Shown here: piece by piece, positions 7,684 through 16,088 of the stretch
Layout: the number at the start of each line of letters is the position of its first letter
Position numbering within the stretch: position 1 is the first letter of the stretch
Origin: Candidatus Nanopelagicales bacterium
GTDB taxonomy: Bacteria > Actinomycetota > Actinomycetes > S36-B12 > CAIYMF01
Reading direction: 5' to 3'
Length of the DNA: 64,000 bases
NCBI GenBank assembly: GCA_017848795.1
Contig: JAFIHG010000042.1
Coordinates: 1-64,000, forward strand
The notes under the pieces: generated by a model
The model's database searches: none
What the model was told of the DNA's origin: nothing
Seen by the model: only the letters and a program-made list of their open reading frames with translations
Made by a program: the position numbers and the translations under genes

Positions 7684-10600
7684 CCGCTGGTGCTGCCGCA
7701 GCCTTCGCAGACGTAGCAGCTGCCGGCTGGACGCATCTTGATGCCGCAGGTCATGCAGAGCGGTGAGTCGGCGGTCTTGCCGGTGATGAGCTCGAGCAGC
7801 TCGGCCGACGAATGCGCGCCCTCGGGCGCCGGCGCGGCGGCCGCCTCGACGATGTCCTCGGCTTCCTGCTCGCTCATGACCGGCGCCTCGATCGGCGCCG
7901 ACTGGGCGAGCGCCTCGACGTCGACCTCGTCGTCCGAGGAGCTCGGGTCCGACGCGTACGAGGTCGCGGCCACGGTGGCGGCGCGCTCCTCGGCGGTGAA
8001 GATGCCGAGGGCAGCGCGCTTCTCGTACGGCAGGTAGTCCAGCGCCAGCCGGCGGAAGATGTAGTCCATGATCGACTGTGCCATCCGCACGTCCGGGTCG
8101 TCGGTCATGCCGGCCGGTTCGAAGCGCATGTTGACGAACTTGGAGACGTACGCCTCCAGCGGCACGCCGTACTGCAGCGCGATCGAGATGGCGATGGAGA
8201 ACGCGTCCATCACGCCGGCCAGGGTCGAGCCCTGCTTGCCGAGCTTGAGGAACACCTCGCCGAGGCCGTCGTCCGGGTAGGAGCCGGCCGTCATGTAGCC
8301 CTCGGCGCCGCCCACGGTGAACGACACCGTCTGGCTCGGCCGCTTCTTCGGCAGCCGCTTGCGGACCGGGCGGTACTCGACCATCGGGGCCGTGGTCTCG
8401 ACAGGCTCGACCGACGAGGACTTGGTGACGCCGTCCGAGAGCGGCTGGCCCACCTTGCAGTTGTCGCGGTAGATCGCGAGCGCCTTCAGGCCCAGCTTCC
8501 AGGACTCGAAGTAGATCTCCTCGACGTCCTCGACCGTCGCCGACTCCGGCATGTTGACGGTGTTGTGGTTGACGATGCCGTTAGCGACGAACGCGTGGGT
8601 CGTCGGGACCGATACGTCGTACACCTCGCGGGCACCCGCGTCGGTCACCTCCTCGACCGGTGAGAAGCGCAGGCCGTCCTGCAGCACCATCCGCAGCCAG
8701 GCGGGCAGCTCCACACCGGACACCTCGGCCACGCGTTCCAGGGTCCGTCGCGAGACGTGCTGCGTACGAGCGTCGTTCAGGAAGGCGAACTTCGAACGCC
8801 CGCCGAAGTGACCACGACCACCGGAGCCCTTCGGCAGCATGCGGTACAGCTCGCGGCCGGTGATGCCGGGCACCACGTCCGCCGTGCTCTGTGCCCGCGT
8901 GGTGGCGAGGAACTCCGCGGCCCGAGCGGCCTTGTCGGCCTCCAGGAACGGCACCAGCTCCAGCAGCTTCGCCGCGTGCTCTCCGCACGCGTACACCTCG
9001 TCGTAAGTCTTGCCGTTGTCCTTGTTCTGCTTGCTGATCCGGCCGTGCACCACACCGAGGTTGGTCAGCACCGCCTGTAGGTCGTCCAGCATCCGCGGGC
9101 TGTCGACGCAAATGCCCCACTTCGCGCCGTTGCCGTTGTGGACGTATGCATCGAGCGCAAGACCCTGCAAGAACGCCAGCACCATCGGGCGCGGCGACCG
9201 GAGCACGACGTCCGGGATCCGCTTGGTGCTCGCCCGATCACCGGCTCCGAGCGCGGCCAGGAACTCGACGACGGTCTTGCTCGCGAGGATCACACCTGGG
9301 CACTTGCCGGGCTGCTCGACGATGCGCGCTTCCAGCCCGAACAGCGTCGCCCAGGCCGCGCGCACCCGCTCGAGCACGTTGCGCTGCGAGTTGGTGATCG
9401 TCACCGTCCAGGTCGACCGGGTTGTGTGACCCTCGGACGCGTACGCGCCGAGCAGGAAGGCGAGCTCCTCGGTCATCTCCTGCGGCAGGTCCACATGCTT
9501 CTGGCTGCCGTACGCCTTCGACACCTTCACGTCCCGCAGGCTTGCGGGCAGGTCGGACCACAGTTCCTTGCCGTAGCTGGTGGCCACGTACTCACCGGGC
9601 TCGATGTCTTCCAGCGTGCGCCAGGTGAGGCCACCCTCGCCGGCGACGAGCAGGCGGTGGTTCGGCGTCCCGACGACACGGTGGCCGGAGCGAAGCACCA
9701 CTCGTCGAGTGGGGCGGAGGCCGCCGTAGTAAAACGCATCCGTCTTCGCTGTGCCACCGAGGGAGGCAACCTCAACTACGTGGTCACGGAACGAGTCCGC
9801 GCTCTCGCCGTCGTACCACGAGCCGATGCGGACCAAGCCGTCAGCTGTCGCGACCAGGCTGTCACCCGTGACGCACTTGGAGATCGCGCCGGAGAGGAAC
9901 GGCTGAACCGCAGCCATCATCCGAACATGGCCCATGGGTGCGATGGCCCGCTCCCCCATCGCAGTGTCGAACACCGCGTAATGCTCGGGCTTGAGGCCGG
10001 GCGCATCGATCACGTGCCCGTGTGCTGCGATGTACTCGACGATCGCCTCGACGGTCTCCTCGGCGTAGCCGAGCATGCGGAGCGCCCGCGGAATCGTCTG
10101 GTTGACGATCTGCATGGACCCGCCACCGACGAGCTTCTTGAACTTCACCAGCGAGAAGTCCGGCTCGATGCCCGTGGTGTCACAGTCCATCATGAAGCCG
10201 ATGGTTCCCGTTGGTGCGAGAACGCTCGCCTGGGCGTTGCGCCAGCCGTTCTTCGCGCCGATCTCGTTGCCGTCGGCCCACGCCTTGGTCGCCAGCTTGA
10301 GCACGTTGGAGTCCAGGCTCGTCACGCTGCGGACCGCGTCGGTGGCCGCGGCGTGCTTGCGCATCACCCGGGCGTGCGCCTCCGCGTTGCGCGCGAAGCC
10401 CTCGTACGGGCCGACCACGCCGGCCATCTCGGCAGACCGCTTGTAGGCGGTGCCAGTCATGAGGCTCGTGATCGCGGCGGCGAGCGCCCGACCGCCGTCG
10501 GAGTCGTACGGCAGTCCGGTCGCCATCAGCAGCGCGCCGAGGTTTGCGTACCCGATGCCGAGCTGGCGGTACGCGCGGGTCGTCACGCCGATCGGCTCGG

Positions 10601-12266
10601 TCGGGAAGTCCGCGAAACAAATGGAGATGTCCATCGCGGTGATGACGAACTCCACCGCGCGGGCGAACTTCTCGGCGTCAAAGGTGTCGTCCTCCTTCAG
10701 GAATTTCATCAAATTCAAGGAGGCGAGATTGCAGGACGAATTATCCAGTGAAAGGTATTCGGAACATGGATTAGATGCAGTAATTCTTCCCGTTTCTGGA
10801 TTTGTGTGCCAGTCATTAATTGTGTCGTCGTACTGCAGCCCCGGGTCGGCGCACTCCCAGGCCGCCTGCGCGATCTTCTTGAACAGCTCGCGGGCGTCGA
10901 CGGTCTCGATGACCTCACCGGTCTTGCGGGCCTTGAGCCCGAACTCGCCGCCGCTCTCGACTGCGCGCATGAACTCGTCAGTGACGCGTACCGAGTTGTT
11001 GGCGTTCTGGTACTGCACGCTCGTGATGTCGGCCCCGCCGAGGTCCATGTCGAACCCGGCGTCGCGCAGCGCGCGGATCTTGTGCTCTTCCTTGGCCTTG
11101 GTCTCGACGAACTCCTCGATGTCGGGGTGGTCCACGTCGAGCACGACCATCTTCGCCGCGCGCCGGGTCGCCCCGCCGGACTTGATGGTGCCCGCGCTCG
11201 CGTCCGCGCCGCGCATGAACGACACCGGCCCGGAGGCGGTGCCGCCGCTGGAGAGCAGCTCCTTGCTAGAGCGGATCCGGCTCAGGTTCAGCCCGGCGCC
11301 GGAGCCGCCCTTGAAGATCAGGCCCTCTTCGCGGTACCAGTTCAGGATCGAGTCCATTGTGTCGTCGACCGCGAGGATGAAGCAGTTGTGGACGCGAAGG
11401 TTCGCCGAGAGGTACTCACCGCTCTCGGTCTGGATGTCATAGACCTCCATCTCACCGCGCGACTCGATCCGCTCAATGGCGTGTGCCCAGGTGTTCGTCC
11501 CACCCAGCTCCGGCGCGACCTCCAGCAGAAGGTCTCCAACCGCAAGCGTCCCGGCCTCGACGAAATCGCCATCCGCGACCTTCGAGCTGCCGGCCTTCCA
11601 CACGAGGTGGTCGGCCGTCACGTCAAGGGCGTGGCCCGACTTCAGGTGGATCCGCAGGACCTCCTTGATGCCGTTCGCCTTGGTCGCCAGCACCTTGGTG
11701 ATCCCGTGCGCGTCGTACACCTTCGTGCCGACCGCGTCGTCCTCGACGAGCTTGCCGATCGGAACCATGCCGGCCGGCGTCGAGACGAGCGCGTCGTACG
11801 GCTGGCAAGCGCTGACCTGCTGCGGGCTGGACGTGCCTACGTTGAACCACACCGGGGAGTTGAAGCTGAACACCTGGTGCAGCAGCATCCAGGTCAGCTC
11901 GTGCTCGAAGATCGTCGCGTCCTCGTCGGTCGCGAAGTAGCCGTGCTCCTTGCCCGCCCGCGTGTACGTCAGCACGACCCGGTCGATGAGCTGCTTGAGG
12001 GAGCGCTCTCGCGCGTCGGTGCCCACCGCGCCTCGGAAGTACTTGGTCGTCACGATCGTCGACGCGTTCACCGACCAGAAGTCCGGGAACTCCACCCCGC
12101 GCTGCTCGAACACCGCCTCGCCGGTCTTCCAGTTGGTCTGCACGACGTCGCGCAGCTCCCAGGTGACCTCGTCGTACGGGTGCACCCCGGCCGTCGTGTA
12201 GAGCCGCTCCATCCGCAGTCCCTTGCCGGGGACGACGCGGAGCTCGGAGCTGTGGGTCTCGGTCAT
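7674..12266 (-). CDS. nrdJ: Vitamin B12-dependent (class II) ribonucleotide reductase with two inteins
   Basis: The enzyme reduces ribonucleotides to deoxyribonucleotides using adenosylcobalamin, an oxygen-independent route to DNA precursors. The precursor is 1530 residues. Removing inteins at 154-294 and 798-1235 leaves a 951-residue enzyme, normal for NrdJ. Active-site features are SA-CFILAVDD (Cys295, redox pair), NPCSEYLSLDNSSCNLASLN (501-518, thiyl cysteine and second redox cysteine), the SGAISK-TVNMP loop and a C-terminal cysteine-rich tail (CMTCG...CYVCEGCG) that re-reduces the active site. A repeat-derived insert, SSSVEPVETTAP, follows the catalytic core. AAGGA precedes the ATG. It lies downstream of nrdR on the same strand, the usual actinobacterial nrdRJ order, and NrdR probably represses both. 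No cobalamin riboswitch was found in the leader. Confidence 0.97.
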   Translation of the reverse strand: MTETHSSELRVVPGKGLRMERLYTTAGVHPYDEVTWELRDVVQTNWKTGEAVFEQRGVEFPDFWSVNASTIVTTKYFRGAVGTDARERSLKQLIDRVVLTYTRAGKEHGYFATDEDATIFEHELTWMLLHQVFSFNSPVWFNVGTSSPQQVSACQPYDALVSTPAGMVPIGKLVEDDAVGTKVYDAHGITKVLATKANGIKEVLRIHLKSGHALDVTADHLVWKAGSSKVADGDFVEAGTLAVGDLLLEVAPELGGTNTWAHAIERIESRGEMEVYDIQTESGEYLSANLRVHNCFILAVDDTMDSILNWYREEGLIFKGGSGAGLNLSRIRSSKELLSSGGTASGPVSFMRGADASAGTIKSGGATRRAAKMVVLDVDHPDIEEFVETKAKEEHKIRALRDAGFDMDLGGADITSVQYQNANNSVRVTDEFMRAVESGGEFGLKARKTGEVIETVDARELFKKIAQAAWECADPGLQYDDTINDWHTNPETGRITASNPCSEYLSLDNSSCNLASLNLMKFLKEDDTFDAEKFARAVEFVITAMDISICFADFPTEPIGVTTRAYRQLGIGYANLGALLMATGLPYDSDGGRALAAAITSLMTGTAYKRSAEMAGVVGPYEGFARNAEAHARVMRKHAAATDAVRSVTSLDSNVLKLATKAWADGNEIGAKNGWRNAQASVLAPTGTIGFMMDCDTTGIEPDFSLVKFKKLVGGGSMQIVNQTIPRALRMLGYAEETVEAIVEYIAAHGHVIDAPGLKPEHYAVFDTAMGERAIAPMGHVRMMAAVQPFLSGAISKCVTGDSLVATADGLVRIGSWYDGESADSFRDHVVEVASLGGTAKTDAFYYGGLRPTRRVVLRSGHRVVGTPNHRLLVAGEGGLTWRTLEDIEPGEYVATSYGKELWSDLPASLRDVKVSKAYGSQKHVDLPQEMTEELAFLLGAYASEGHTTRSTWTVTITNSQRNVLERVRAAWATLFGLEARIVEQPGKCPGVILASKTVVEFLAALGAGDRASTKRIPDVVLRSPRPMVLAFLQGLALDAYVHNGNGAKWGICVDSPRMLDDLQAVLTNLGVVHGRISKQNKDNGKTYDEVYACGEHAAKLLELVPFLEADKAARAAEFLATTRAQSTADVVPGITGRELYRMLPKGSGGRGHFGGRSKFAFLNDARTQHVSRRTLERVAEVSGVELPAWLRMVLQDGLRFSPVEEVTDAGAREVYDVSVPTTHAFVANGIVNHNTVNMPESATVEDVEEIYFESWKLGLKALAIYRDNCKVGQPLSDGVTKSSSVEPVETTAPMVEYRPVRKRLPKKRPSQTVSFTVGGAEGYMTAGSYPDDGLGEVFLKLGKQGSTLAGVMDAFSIAISIALQYGVPLEAYVSKFVNMRFEPAGMTDDPDVRMAQSIMDYIFRRLALDYLPYEKRAALGIFTAEERAATVAATSYASDPSSSDDEVDVEALAQSAPIEAPVMSEQEAEDIVEAAAAPAPEGAHSSAELLELITGKTADSPLCMTCGIKMRPAGSCYVCEGCGSTSGCS
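8391..8420. repeat. Repeat arm inside nrdJ
   Basis: CGTGGTCTCGACAGGCTCGA then CCGACGAGGA matches one arm of the interspersed palindromic repeat seen in nrdR and in several gene gaps. Read on the minus strand it adds SSSVEPVETTA to NrdJ, between the catalytic core and the C-terminal domain. The reading frame is kept. Confidence 0.7.
8562..9875 (-). other. NrdJ intein 2, with LAGLIDADG homing endonuclease
   Basis: These 438 residues (798-1235 of the precursor) lie between SGAISK and TVNMPES. The first residue is Cys (block A, CVTGDSLVATADG). A TPNH block B follows (about 867-870). The last residues are GIVNHN with Thr as the +1 residue, all as needed for splicing. The middle holds two LAGLIDADG-type helices, LAFLLGAYASEG (935-946) and LAFLQGLALDAY (1030-1041), each with the acidic residue expected of a DOD endonuclease. 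It probably splices itself out and may still be mobile. Confidence 0.93.
11385..11807 (-). other. NrdJ intein 1, mini-intein directly before a catalytic cysteine
   Basis: These 141 residues (154-294 of the precursor) lie between QQVSA and CFILAVDD. They begin with Cys (CQPYDALVSTPAG), have the block B TADH (about 217-220) and end VYDIQTESGEYLSANLRVHN with Cys +1. There is room only for the splicing domain, so this is a mini-intein without endonuclease. The +1 cysteine (295) is also the redox-active cysteine of the reductase, so unspliced protein cannot be active. Confidence 0.93.
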
Positions 12267-12377
12267 GTGGGTTCCTTCGCGCGTCGGGACGTACGTGGTC
12301 TGAGTCTTCTCGGGGGGTCCGACAGCGGTACCTGTTCCAACACCGGGGAGGTGCTGGGGCTTCCGCTGCCGGGTGGC

Positions 12378-13073
12378 TTAGGGCGAGTTGTCAGTGGCTG
12401 GACGGGCTGGAGCCCGTTCTGGCACTGACAGGTCCCCGGCGCCGCTCGACTTGCGGCCGGCTGCACGAGTCGGTGCAGGTGCAGCCGCCCGCAACTCGGC
12501 GGCGACGGGGGTCTGTGGGGGTTCGTGGTCTCGACTGCGCTCGACCGACGAGCGGGGCTCGACCGCCTCGGGGTCTCGACTGCGCTCGACCGACGAGGGG
12601 TCTCGACTGCGCTCGACCGACGAGAGGTCGCGCTCGGCTCGGAGGAGGGCGATCTCGGCCTCGAAGTCGGCCAGGTCCTCGAACGCCCGGTAGACGGAGG
12701 CGAACCGCAGGTACGCCACCTCGTCGAGCGCTCGCAGCGGCTCGAGCACCGCCAGGCCGATCTCGTGGCTGGCGATCTCCGCGGCACCGGTCGCGCGTAC
12801 CGCCTCCTCGACCTGCTGGCCGAGCAGCGCCAGGTCGTCCTCGCTGACCGGGCGGCCCTGGCAGGCCTTGCGCACGCCCACCAGCACCTTGTCCCGGCTG
12901 AACGGCTCGCTGACGCCGTTGCGCTTCACCACGCTCACCGTGACCGTCTCGACCGTGGTGAAGCGCCGGTTGCACTGCTGGCAGGAGCGGCGCCGGCGGA
13001 TCGCGGTGCCGTCGTCGGTGACGCGCGAGTCGATGACGCGGGAGTCCGCGTGGCGGCAGTATGGGCAGTGCAC
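12378..13073 (-). CDS. nrdR: Transcriptional repressor NrdR with repeat-derived C-terminal tail
   Basis: NrdR senses ATP/dATP and represses ribonucleotide reductase genes. The 231-residue product has the Zn-ribbon (CPYC at 3-6, CQQC at 31-34) and the ATP-cone (about 46-136, [20 protein letters not shown]). The normal protein ends near residue 150. Here about 80 extra residues follow, beginning with three copies of [10 protein letters not shown] (151-183) encoded by interspersed-repeat DNA, then a disordered Ala/Pro/Arg-rich end. The GTG start at 13073 is set by GGAGG five bases upstream and by the invariant HCPYC start of the family. It heads the nrdR-nrdJ unit, with 111 bases between the genes. 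Confidence 0.95.
   Translation of the reverse strand: MHCPYCRHADSRVIDSRVTDDGTAIRRRRSCQQCNRRFTTVETVTVSVVKRNGVSEPFSRDKVLVGVRKACQGRPVSEDDLALLGQQVEEAVRATGAAEIASHEIGLAVLEPLRALDEVAYLRFASVYRAFEDLADFEAEIALLRAERDLSSVERSRDPSSVERSRDPEAVEPRSSVERSRDHEPPQTPVAAELRAAAPAPTRAAGRKSSGAGDLSVPERAPARPATDNSP
12526..12624. repeat. Three tandem repeat arms inside nrdR
   Basis: Three near-identical copies of GTCTCGACTGCGCTCGACCG ACGAG begin near 12528, 12573 and 12600. They match arms of the repeat in gene gaps at 53.6 and 61.5 kb. Their minus-strand translation is the SSVERSRD motif of the NrdR tail. Confidence 0.85.
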
Positions 13074-13156
13074 AGCCGCCTCCTCGTAAGACTCGTCTGT
13101 GGACCGGTCGGTGGATCCGTTGGGGAGAACCTGGGGATGTCGTTCCACCTGCTGTT

Positions 13157-13200
13157 CACAACATGTGGACGACTTACACGGGTGTAACTACTAGATGTAG
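13157..13200. promoter_or_regulatory. Candidate NrdR-box cluster upstream of nrdR
   Basis: Three imperfect palindromes lie 84-127 bases upstream of nrdR: CACAACATGTGG (13157-13168), TTACACGGGTGTAA (13174-13187) and CTACTAGATGTAG (13188-13200; CTACATCTAGTAG on the other strand). The last is close to the NrdR boxes I recall for Streptomyces, which contain CTACATCTAGT. The first and last are centred about 31 bp apart, the three-turn spacing usual for paired NrdR boxes. Autorepression of nrdRJ is inferred. Confidence 0.5.
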
Positions 13201-13336
13201 GACCGTAGAGCCTCCCGCGCCCCGAATGCAAGACCTTCCGGCGTGTCGCGCCGAACCGGTGCGTCGCAGGAGCGAACCGCGCGCGTCCGGACGCGCGCGT
13301 CGCGAGTGCATGCAGGAGCAACCGGCCCGAAGTCAT

Positions 13337-13429
13337 GATCGGAAGCAGCGACGCGTCCACCACAACGGGCGGTTCCTGCGACGCACGCCGCGGACGTCGG
13401 CCTGCGAGGGCACGAATCTTCTTCCGATC
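13337..13429. repeat. 93-bp inverted-repeat-bounded element A
   Basis: GATCGGAAG (13337-13345) and its exact complement CTTCCGATC (13421-13429) bound a 93-bp segment with no gene. A second element of almost the same length and with the same ends lies at 14523-14616, on the other side of the AbiEi-like gene. The interiors are not alike. With the NrdR boxes, this accounts for much of the gap 13074-13574. Confidence 0.5.
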
Positions 13430-13574
13430 TTCGGCAAGGCGCCTCACCGCCTTGCGAGCCGCCGGGCCTCGCCACTGTCCACCCCTTCGGCCGCGAAATC
13501 AGCGGTATCCCCAGGTCCAGCGAACGCGCTGTCGTCCACCGCCGGCGCCTGCTCTTCCCCTTCGCCCCGCACGC

Positions 13575-14501
13575 ATGCGCCACGGTCGAGGGGTGCCCGA
13601 ACCGGCGGAACTGGTGACCCGCGCGCAACTCCGCACGCGTGGAGTCTCGGCGAAGATGGAGCGCGCGCGAGTGCGGCGTGGTGAGTGGCAGCACCCCGTA
13701 CCGGGGGTGGTCGCCTCCGGAACTCTGATGAGCGTCTGGGACGTGCTCGGGGCAGCGCTGTTGCGGGCGGGGCCGGATGCCCAGGTCAGCCATCAGTCCG
13801 CGGTTCAGATCTGGCTCGGCCGAGAGCCGCGCAGCACGCTGCACCTGCTGCTGCCCATGGGAGTCCGCGTCGCAGACTGCCGCGGGGTCAGGTACCACCA
13901 GACTCGCCTGTGGTGCCCGCCGGCGTACCGGATGGGGCTGCCGCTCGTACCGCCCGACGTGGCCGCGGCGCAGGTGTGCGCAGCGGACGACCTGAACGAG
14001 GCGGACCGCCGTGCCCTGGTCACCGGCCTCGTCCAGTCGCGGATCGTGACCCCAGCAGCGGTCGCCCGGGCGGCGGCCCGGGCGCCGCACGGACGGATGA
14101 CCCAGGTGCGCCGGTTGGTCGAGGAGGTCCTCGCCGGCGCCGAGTCCGGCCCGGAGGCGGCGCTGTGGCGGGCCCAGGTCGAGCACCGGATGCCGGTCCC
14201 CGTACTGAACCATCCACTCCGCGGCGGACAGCGCAGCATCGACGGCTACCTGGCGCCGCTGCGTGCTGGGTACGAGGTGCAGAGCCGCGAACATCACGCC
14301 GCGACCTGGCTCGCCGACACCGCGCGGTTCGCCGAGATCCTGGTCAGCGACGCCATCAGCCTGCTGCCCGTGCTCGTACAGGACATCGAGCACCGCCTCG
14401 AGCCGCTGCTCGGCGAGATCGAGAGCTTCTGGCGGACCCGGGCCGCCGATCTTCACACCACGATGCCGCGCCACGTGCCACCGCCTCGGTGGCGGCCCTG
14501 A
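13575..14501 (+). CDS. AbiEi-antitoxin-like protein, actinobacterial family
   Basis: This roughly 309-residue protein is of a type common in actinobacteria, with an N-terminal winged-helix AbiEi-like region (ELVTRAQLRTRGVS...RRGEWQHPVPGVVASG). The C-terminal region contains DGYLAPLRAGYEVQSREHHA then DTARFAEI, reminiscent of the VSR/DUF559-like nuclease fold (lDgy...vEvdg.eHH...D..R). No AbiEii nucleotidyltransferase toxin is adjacent, so it is a solitary member. ATG 13575 lacks a clear ribosome site. GTG 13593, just after GAGG, is an equally possible start. It is bracketed by the two GATCGGAAG elements, suggesting the segment may have moved as a unit. It carries no repeats in its coding sequence. 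Confidence 0.7.
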   Translation: MRHGRGVPEPAELVTRAQLRTRGVSAKMERARVRRGEWQHPVPGVVASGTLMSVWDVLGAALLRAGPDAQVSHQSAVQIWLGREPRSTLHLLLPMGVRVADCRGVRYHQTRLWCPPAYRMGLPLVPPDVAAAQVCAADDLNEADRRALVTGLVQSRIVTPAAVARAAARAPHGRMTQVRRLVEEVLAGAESGPEAALWRAQVEHRMPVPVLNHPLRGGQRSIDGYLAPLRAGYEVQSREHHAATWLADTARFAEILVSDAISLLPVLVQDIEHRLEPLLGEIESFWRTRAADLHTTMPRHVPPPRWRP

Positions 14502-14522
14502 CGGCTCGGAACGCGCAGGCTT

Positions 14523-14616
14523 GATCGGAAGCAGGATCCGGCCCTTCCATCGGCCCTGCACACAGCCCTGCACGCACGGGGCGGCCCGATCCGCGGGCTC
14601 GATGTTGCTTCCGATC
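14523..14616. repeat. 94-bp inverted-repeat-bounded element B
   Basis: GATCGGAAG (14523-14531) and CTTCCGATC (14608-14616) bound a 94-bp segment beyond the 3' end of the AbiEi-like gene. The outer ends of elements A and B also pair over 13 bases (ATGATCGGAAGCA at 13335, TGCTTCCGATCAT at 14606). This could be a MITE-like element or a structured terminator-like RNA. Confidence 0.5.
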
Positions 14617-14647
14617 ATGCTCGCTGGACGTTCGGTGCCTCCCCGGG

Positions 14648-15100
14648 TCAGGAGGCGACGGTCGCGGCGAGAGTGGCGCCGAGCTCCCACAACGCTTCGA
14701 GGTCGGCTTTGGTCGGCGCACCGATCACCGAGCGCACCGGGGCGACCGGCACCCACCCGAGCCCGGTGGTGATGGTCTCGATCGCGCGCACCGCTCCGGT
14801 GGTGTCGTTGTTGCCGTGCACGACCGCGCCGTACGGTCGGCCCCGCGTCGCGTCGCGCGCCGGGTAGTACACGAGGTCGAAGGCGTGCTTGAGCGCGCCG
14901 CTGATGTAACCGAGGTTCGCGGGCGTCACGAGCAGGTAGCCGTCCGCGCCGAGCACGTCCGGCACCCCCACCGACAGCGCGGGGACGCGCGCGACCTCGA
15001 CGCCCTCGATCTCCGGGGTGCTCGCTCCGCGCACCAGCGCGTCGAACAGCTCCTCGGTCGCTGGGGAGGTGGTGTGGTGGATGACCAGCAGCTGCGGCAC
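14648..15100 (-). CDS. NAD(P)H-dependent FMN reductase / flavodoxin-like protein
   Basis: This 150-residue flavodoxin-fold protein is likely to bind FMN and reduce small molecules with NAD(P)H. The first strand and phosphate loop are VIHHTTSPATEELFDAL. The second signature is DGYLLVTPANLGYISGALKHAFDLVYYPA, typical of the NADPH-dependent FMN reductase family in which the partner loop reads P.Y.g..s..lK...D. PYGAVVHGNNDT follows. The GTG start at 15100 was chosen because the family begins one strand before the phosphate loop. No strong ribosome site is visible. It stands alone, convergent with the AbiEi-like gene. Confidence 0.85.
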   Translation of the reverse strand: MPQLLVIHHTTSPATEELFDALVRGASTPEIEGVEVARVPALSVGVPDVLGADGYLLVTPANLGYISGALKHAFDLVYYPARDATRGRPYGAVVHGNNDTTGAVRAIETITTGLGWVPVAPVRSVIGAPTKADLEALWELGATLAATVAS

Positions 15101-15230
15101 GGCATGACCGTACCGAGCGGCCCGGAACCCTGGCCCGCGCCGCGATCGCGGGCCGGTCCGGGCGCCGCGCCGGTCGGTCGCGCGGGTCGAAGGCGGCTGC
15201 GGTGAGAGGGTGTGCGGCGGGAGGACCTCG

Positions 15231-15617
15231 ATGGCGTACAAGGCCGACTGGTACCCGGACCCGCAGTCCCCGCAGGGCTCCGGCGTGCTGCGCTGGTACG
15301 ACGGTTCGCAGTGGACGTCGTACGTCCACCGCGCCGGCGCGCCGTGGAACCCGATAACGCCGGCGCCTCGCCGTGTCGCGCAGTCGGCCGCACCGCCGTT
15401 GCGGGCGCCCACGCGGTCCGGGGCGCGGGCCCCGGCCCGTACGGCGATGCCGCGCACCGGTACGAGCGGCGGCAGCTGGGAGTCGATCCCGCAGCCCGGC
15501 ACGACCTTCCGGCCCGAGGGGTTGCAGCGCTCGCCGAGCCGCACCGGAGGCTGGCTGTTCACCGCACTCGTGCTCGCGGTCGTCGTCGGACTGGTCCTCT
15601 ACGCCACGTCACGCTGA
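15231..15617 (+). CDS. DUF2510 small membrane protein
   Basis: This 128-residue protein has an N-terminal DUF2510 motif (ADWYPDPQ...GVLRWYDGSQWTSYV, about 5-33), a short domain found next to membrane anchors in actinobacteria. A proline/arginine-rich linker and one C-terminal membrane helix follow (GWLFTALVLAVVVGLVLYA). The domain's role is unknown. GGGAGG six bases before ATG 15231 fixes the start. It is convergent with the LysM gene. Confidence 0.85.
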   Translation: MAYKADWYPDPQSPQGSGVLRWYDGSQWTSYVHRAGAPWNPITPAPRRVAQSAAPPLRAPTRSGARAPARTAMPRTGTSGGSWESIPQPGTTFRPEGLQRSPSRTGGWLFTALVLAVVVGLVLYATSR

Positions 15618-15667
15618 CGGTCCGGCGCCCAGCTGCCCCGCTGGTCAGCCGCCGGCCGCCCGGGCGT

Positions 15668-16036
15668 TCAGCCGCTCAGGGGAAGGACGAGCGGCTGACC
15701 GGGACGCACCAGGGCGCCGGCGTCGAGCCCGTTGAGGTCGGCGATGCGCGCGACCGCCTCGCGGGTGTCCAGATCGGGCAGCGTCGAGGCCGCGATCGAC
15801 CACAGTGTCTGGCCGGGCTGCACGACGACCTGGGTCGTGGCGGGCCCGGCCGGCCCGTCCCCCGCCCGGGAGACCGCGCCCCCGAGCACGAACCCCACGC
15901 AGGCGAGCACCAACGTCGCGAGCACCACCGCGACCCGCAGCAAGCGCCGGCCGCGCCGCGTCAGCCGCAGCCGCGGACGTGGTGCGGACGACGCCGGGGC
16001 CGCAGCGCTCCGGCCGGGGACGGTGATGCTCGCCAT
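15668..16036 (-). CDS. LysM peptidoglycan-binding membrane protein
   Basis: This 122-residue protein has a cytoplasmic basic tail, one membrane helix (VAVVLATLVLACVGFVLGGAV, about 35-55) and an extracellular LysM domain at the C-terminus (VVQPGQTLWSIAAST...VARIADLNGLDAGALVRPGQPLVLP). LysM binds N-acetylglucosamine in peptidoglycan. A LysM protein next to lexA is a recurring arrangement in actinobacteria, and its small size and divergence from lexA match cell-division-related SOS genes in some relatives. I cannot say whether it blocks division. GAGGAG lies six bases before ATG 16036. It shares a 295-base divergent promoter region with lexA. Confidence 0.9.
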   Translation of the reverse strand: MASITVPGRSAAAPASSAPRPRLRLTRRGRRLLRVAVVLATLVLACVGFVLGGAVSRAGDGPAGPATTQVVVQPGQTLWSIAASTLPDLDTREAVARIADLNGLDAGALVRPGQPLVLPLSG

Positions 16037-16088
16037 GTCGGGCTCCTCGGTGGTGCGGGTCGCCAACTGCGCTCGTACAGACGTACGA

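Noticed and set aside
9138-10751. Long antisense open frame across nrdJ
   Set aside because: No domain or ribosome site; explained by the codon bias of nrdJ, whose protein is unmistakable.
12267-12377. Cobalamin riboswitch in the nrdJ leader
   Set aside because: Only 111 bases between nrdR and nrdJ and no B12-box-like sequence seen; too short for a full element.
13191-15329. Long minus-strand frame covering the AbiEi-like gene and its flanks
   Set aside because: Residue composition is typical of a shadow frame, and it runs through three unrelated intergenic elements.
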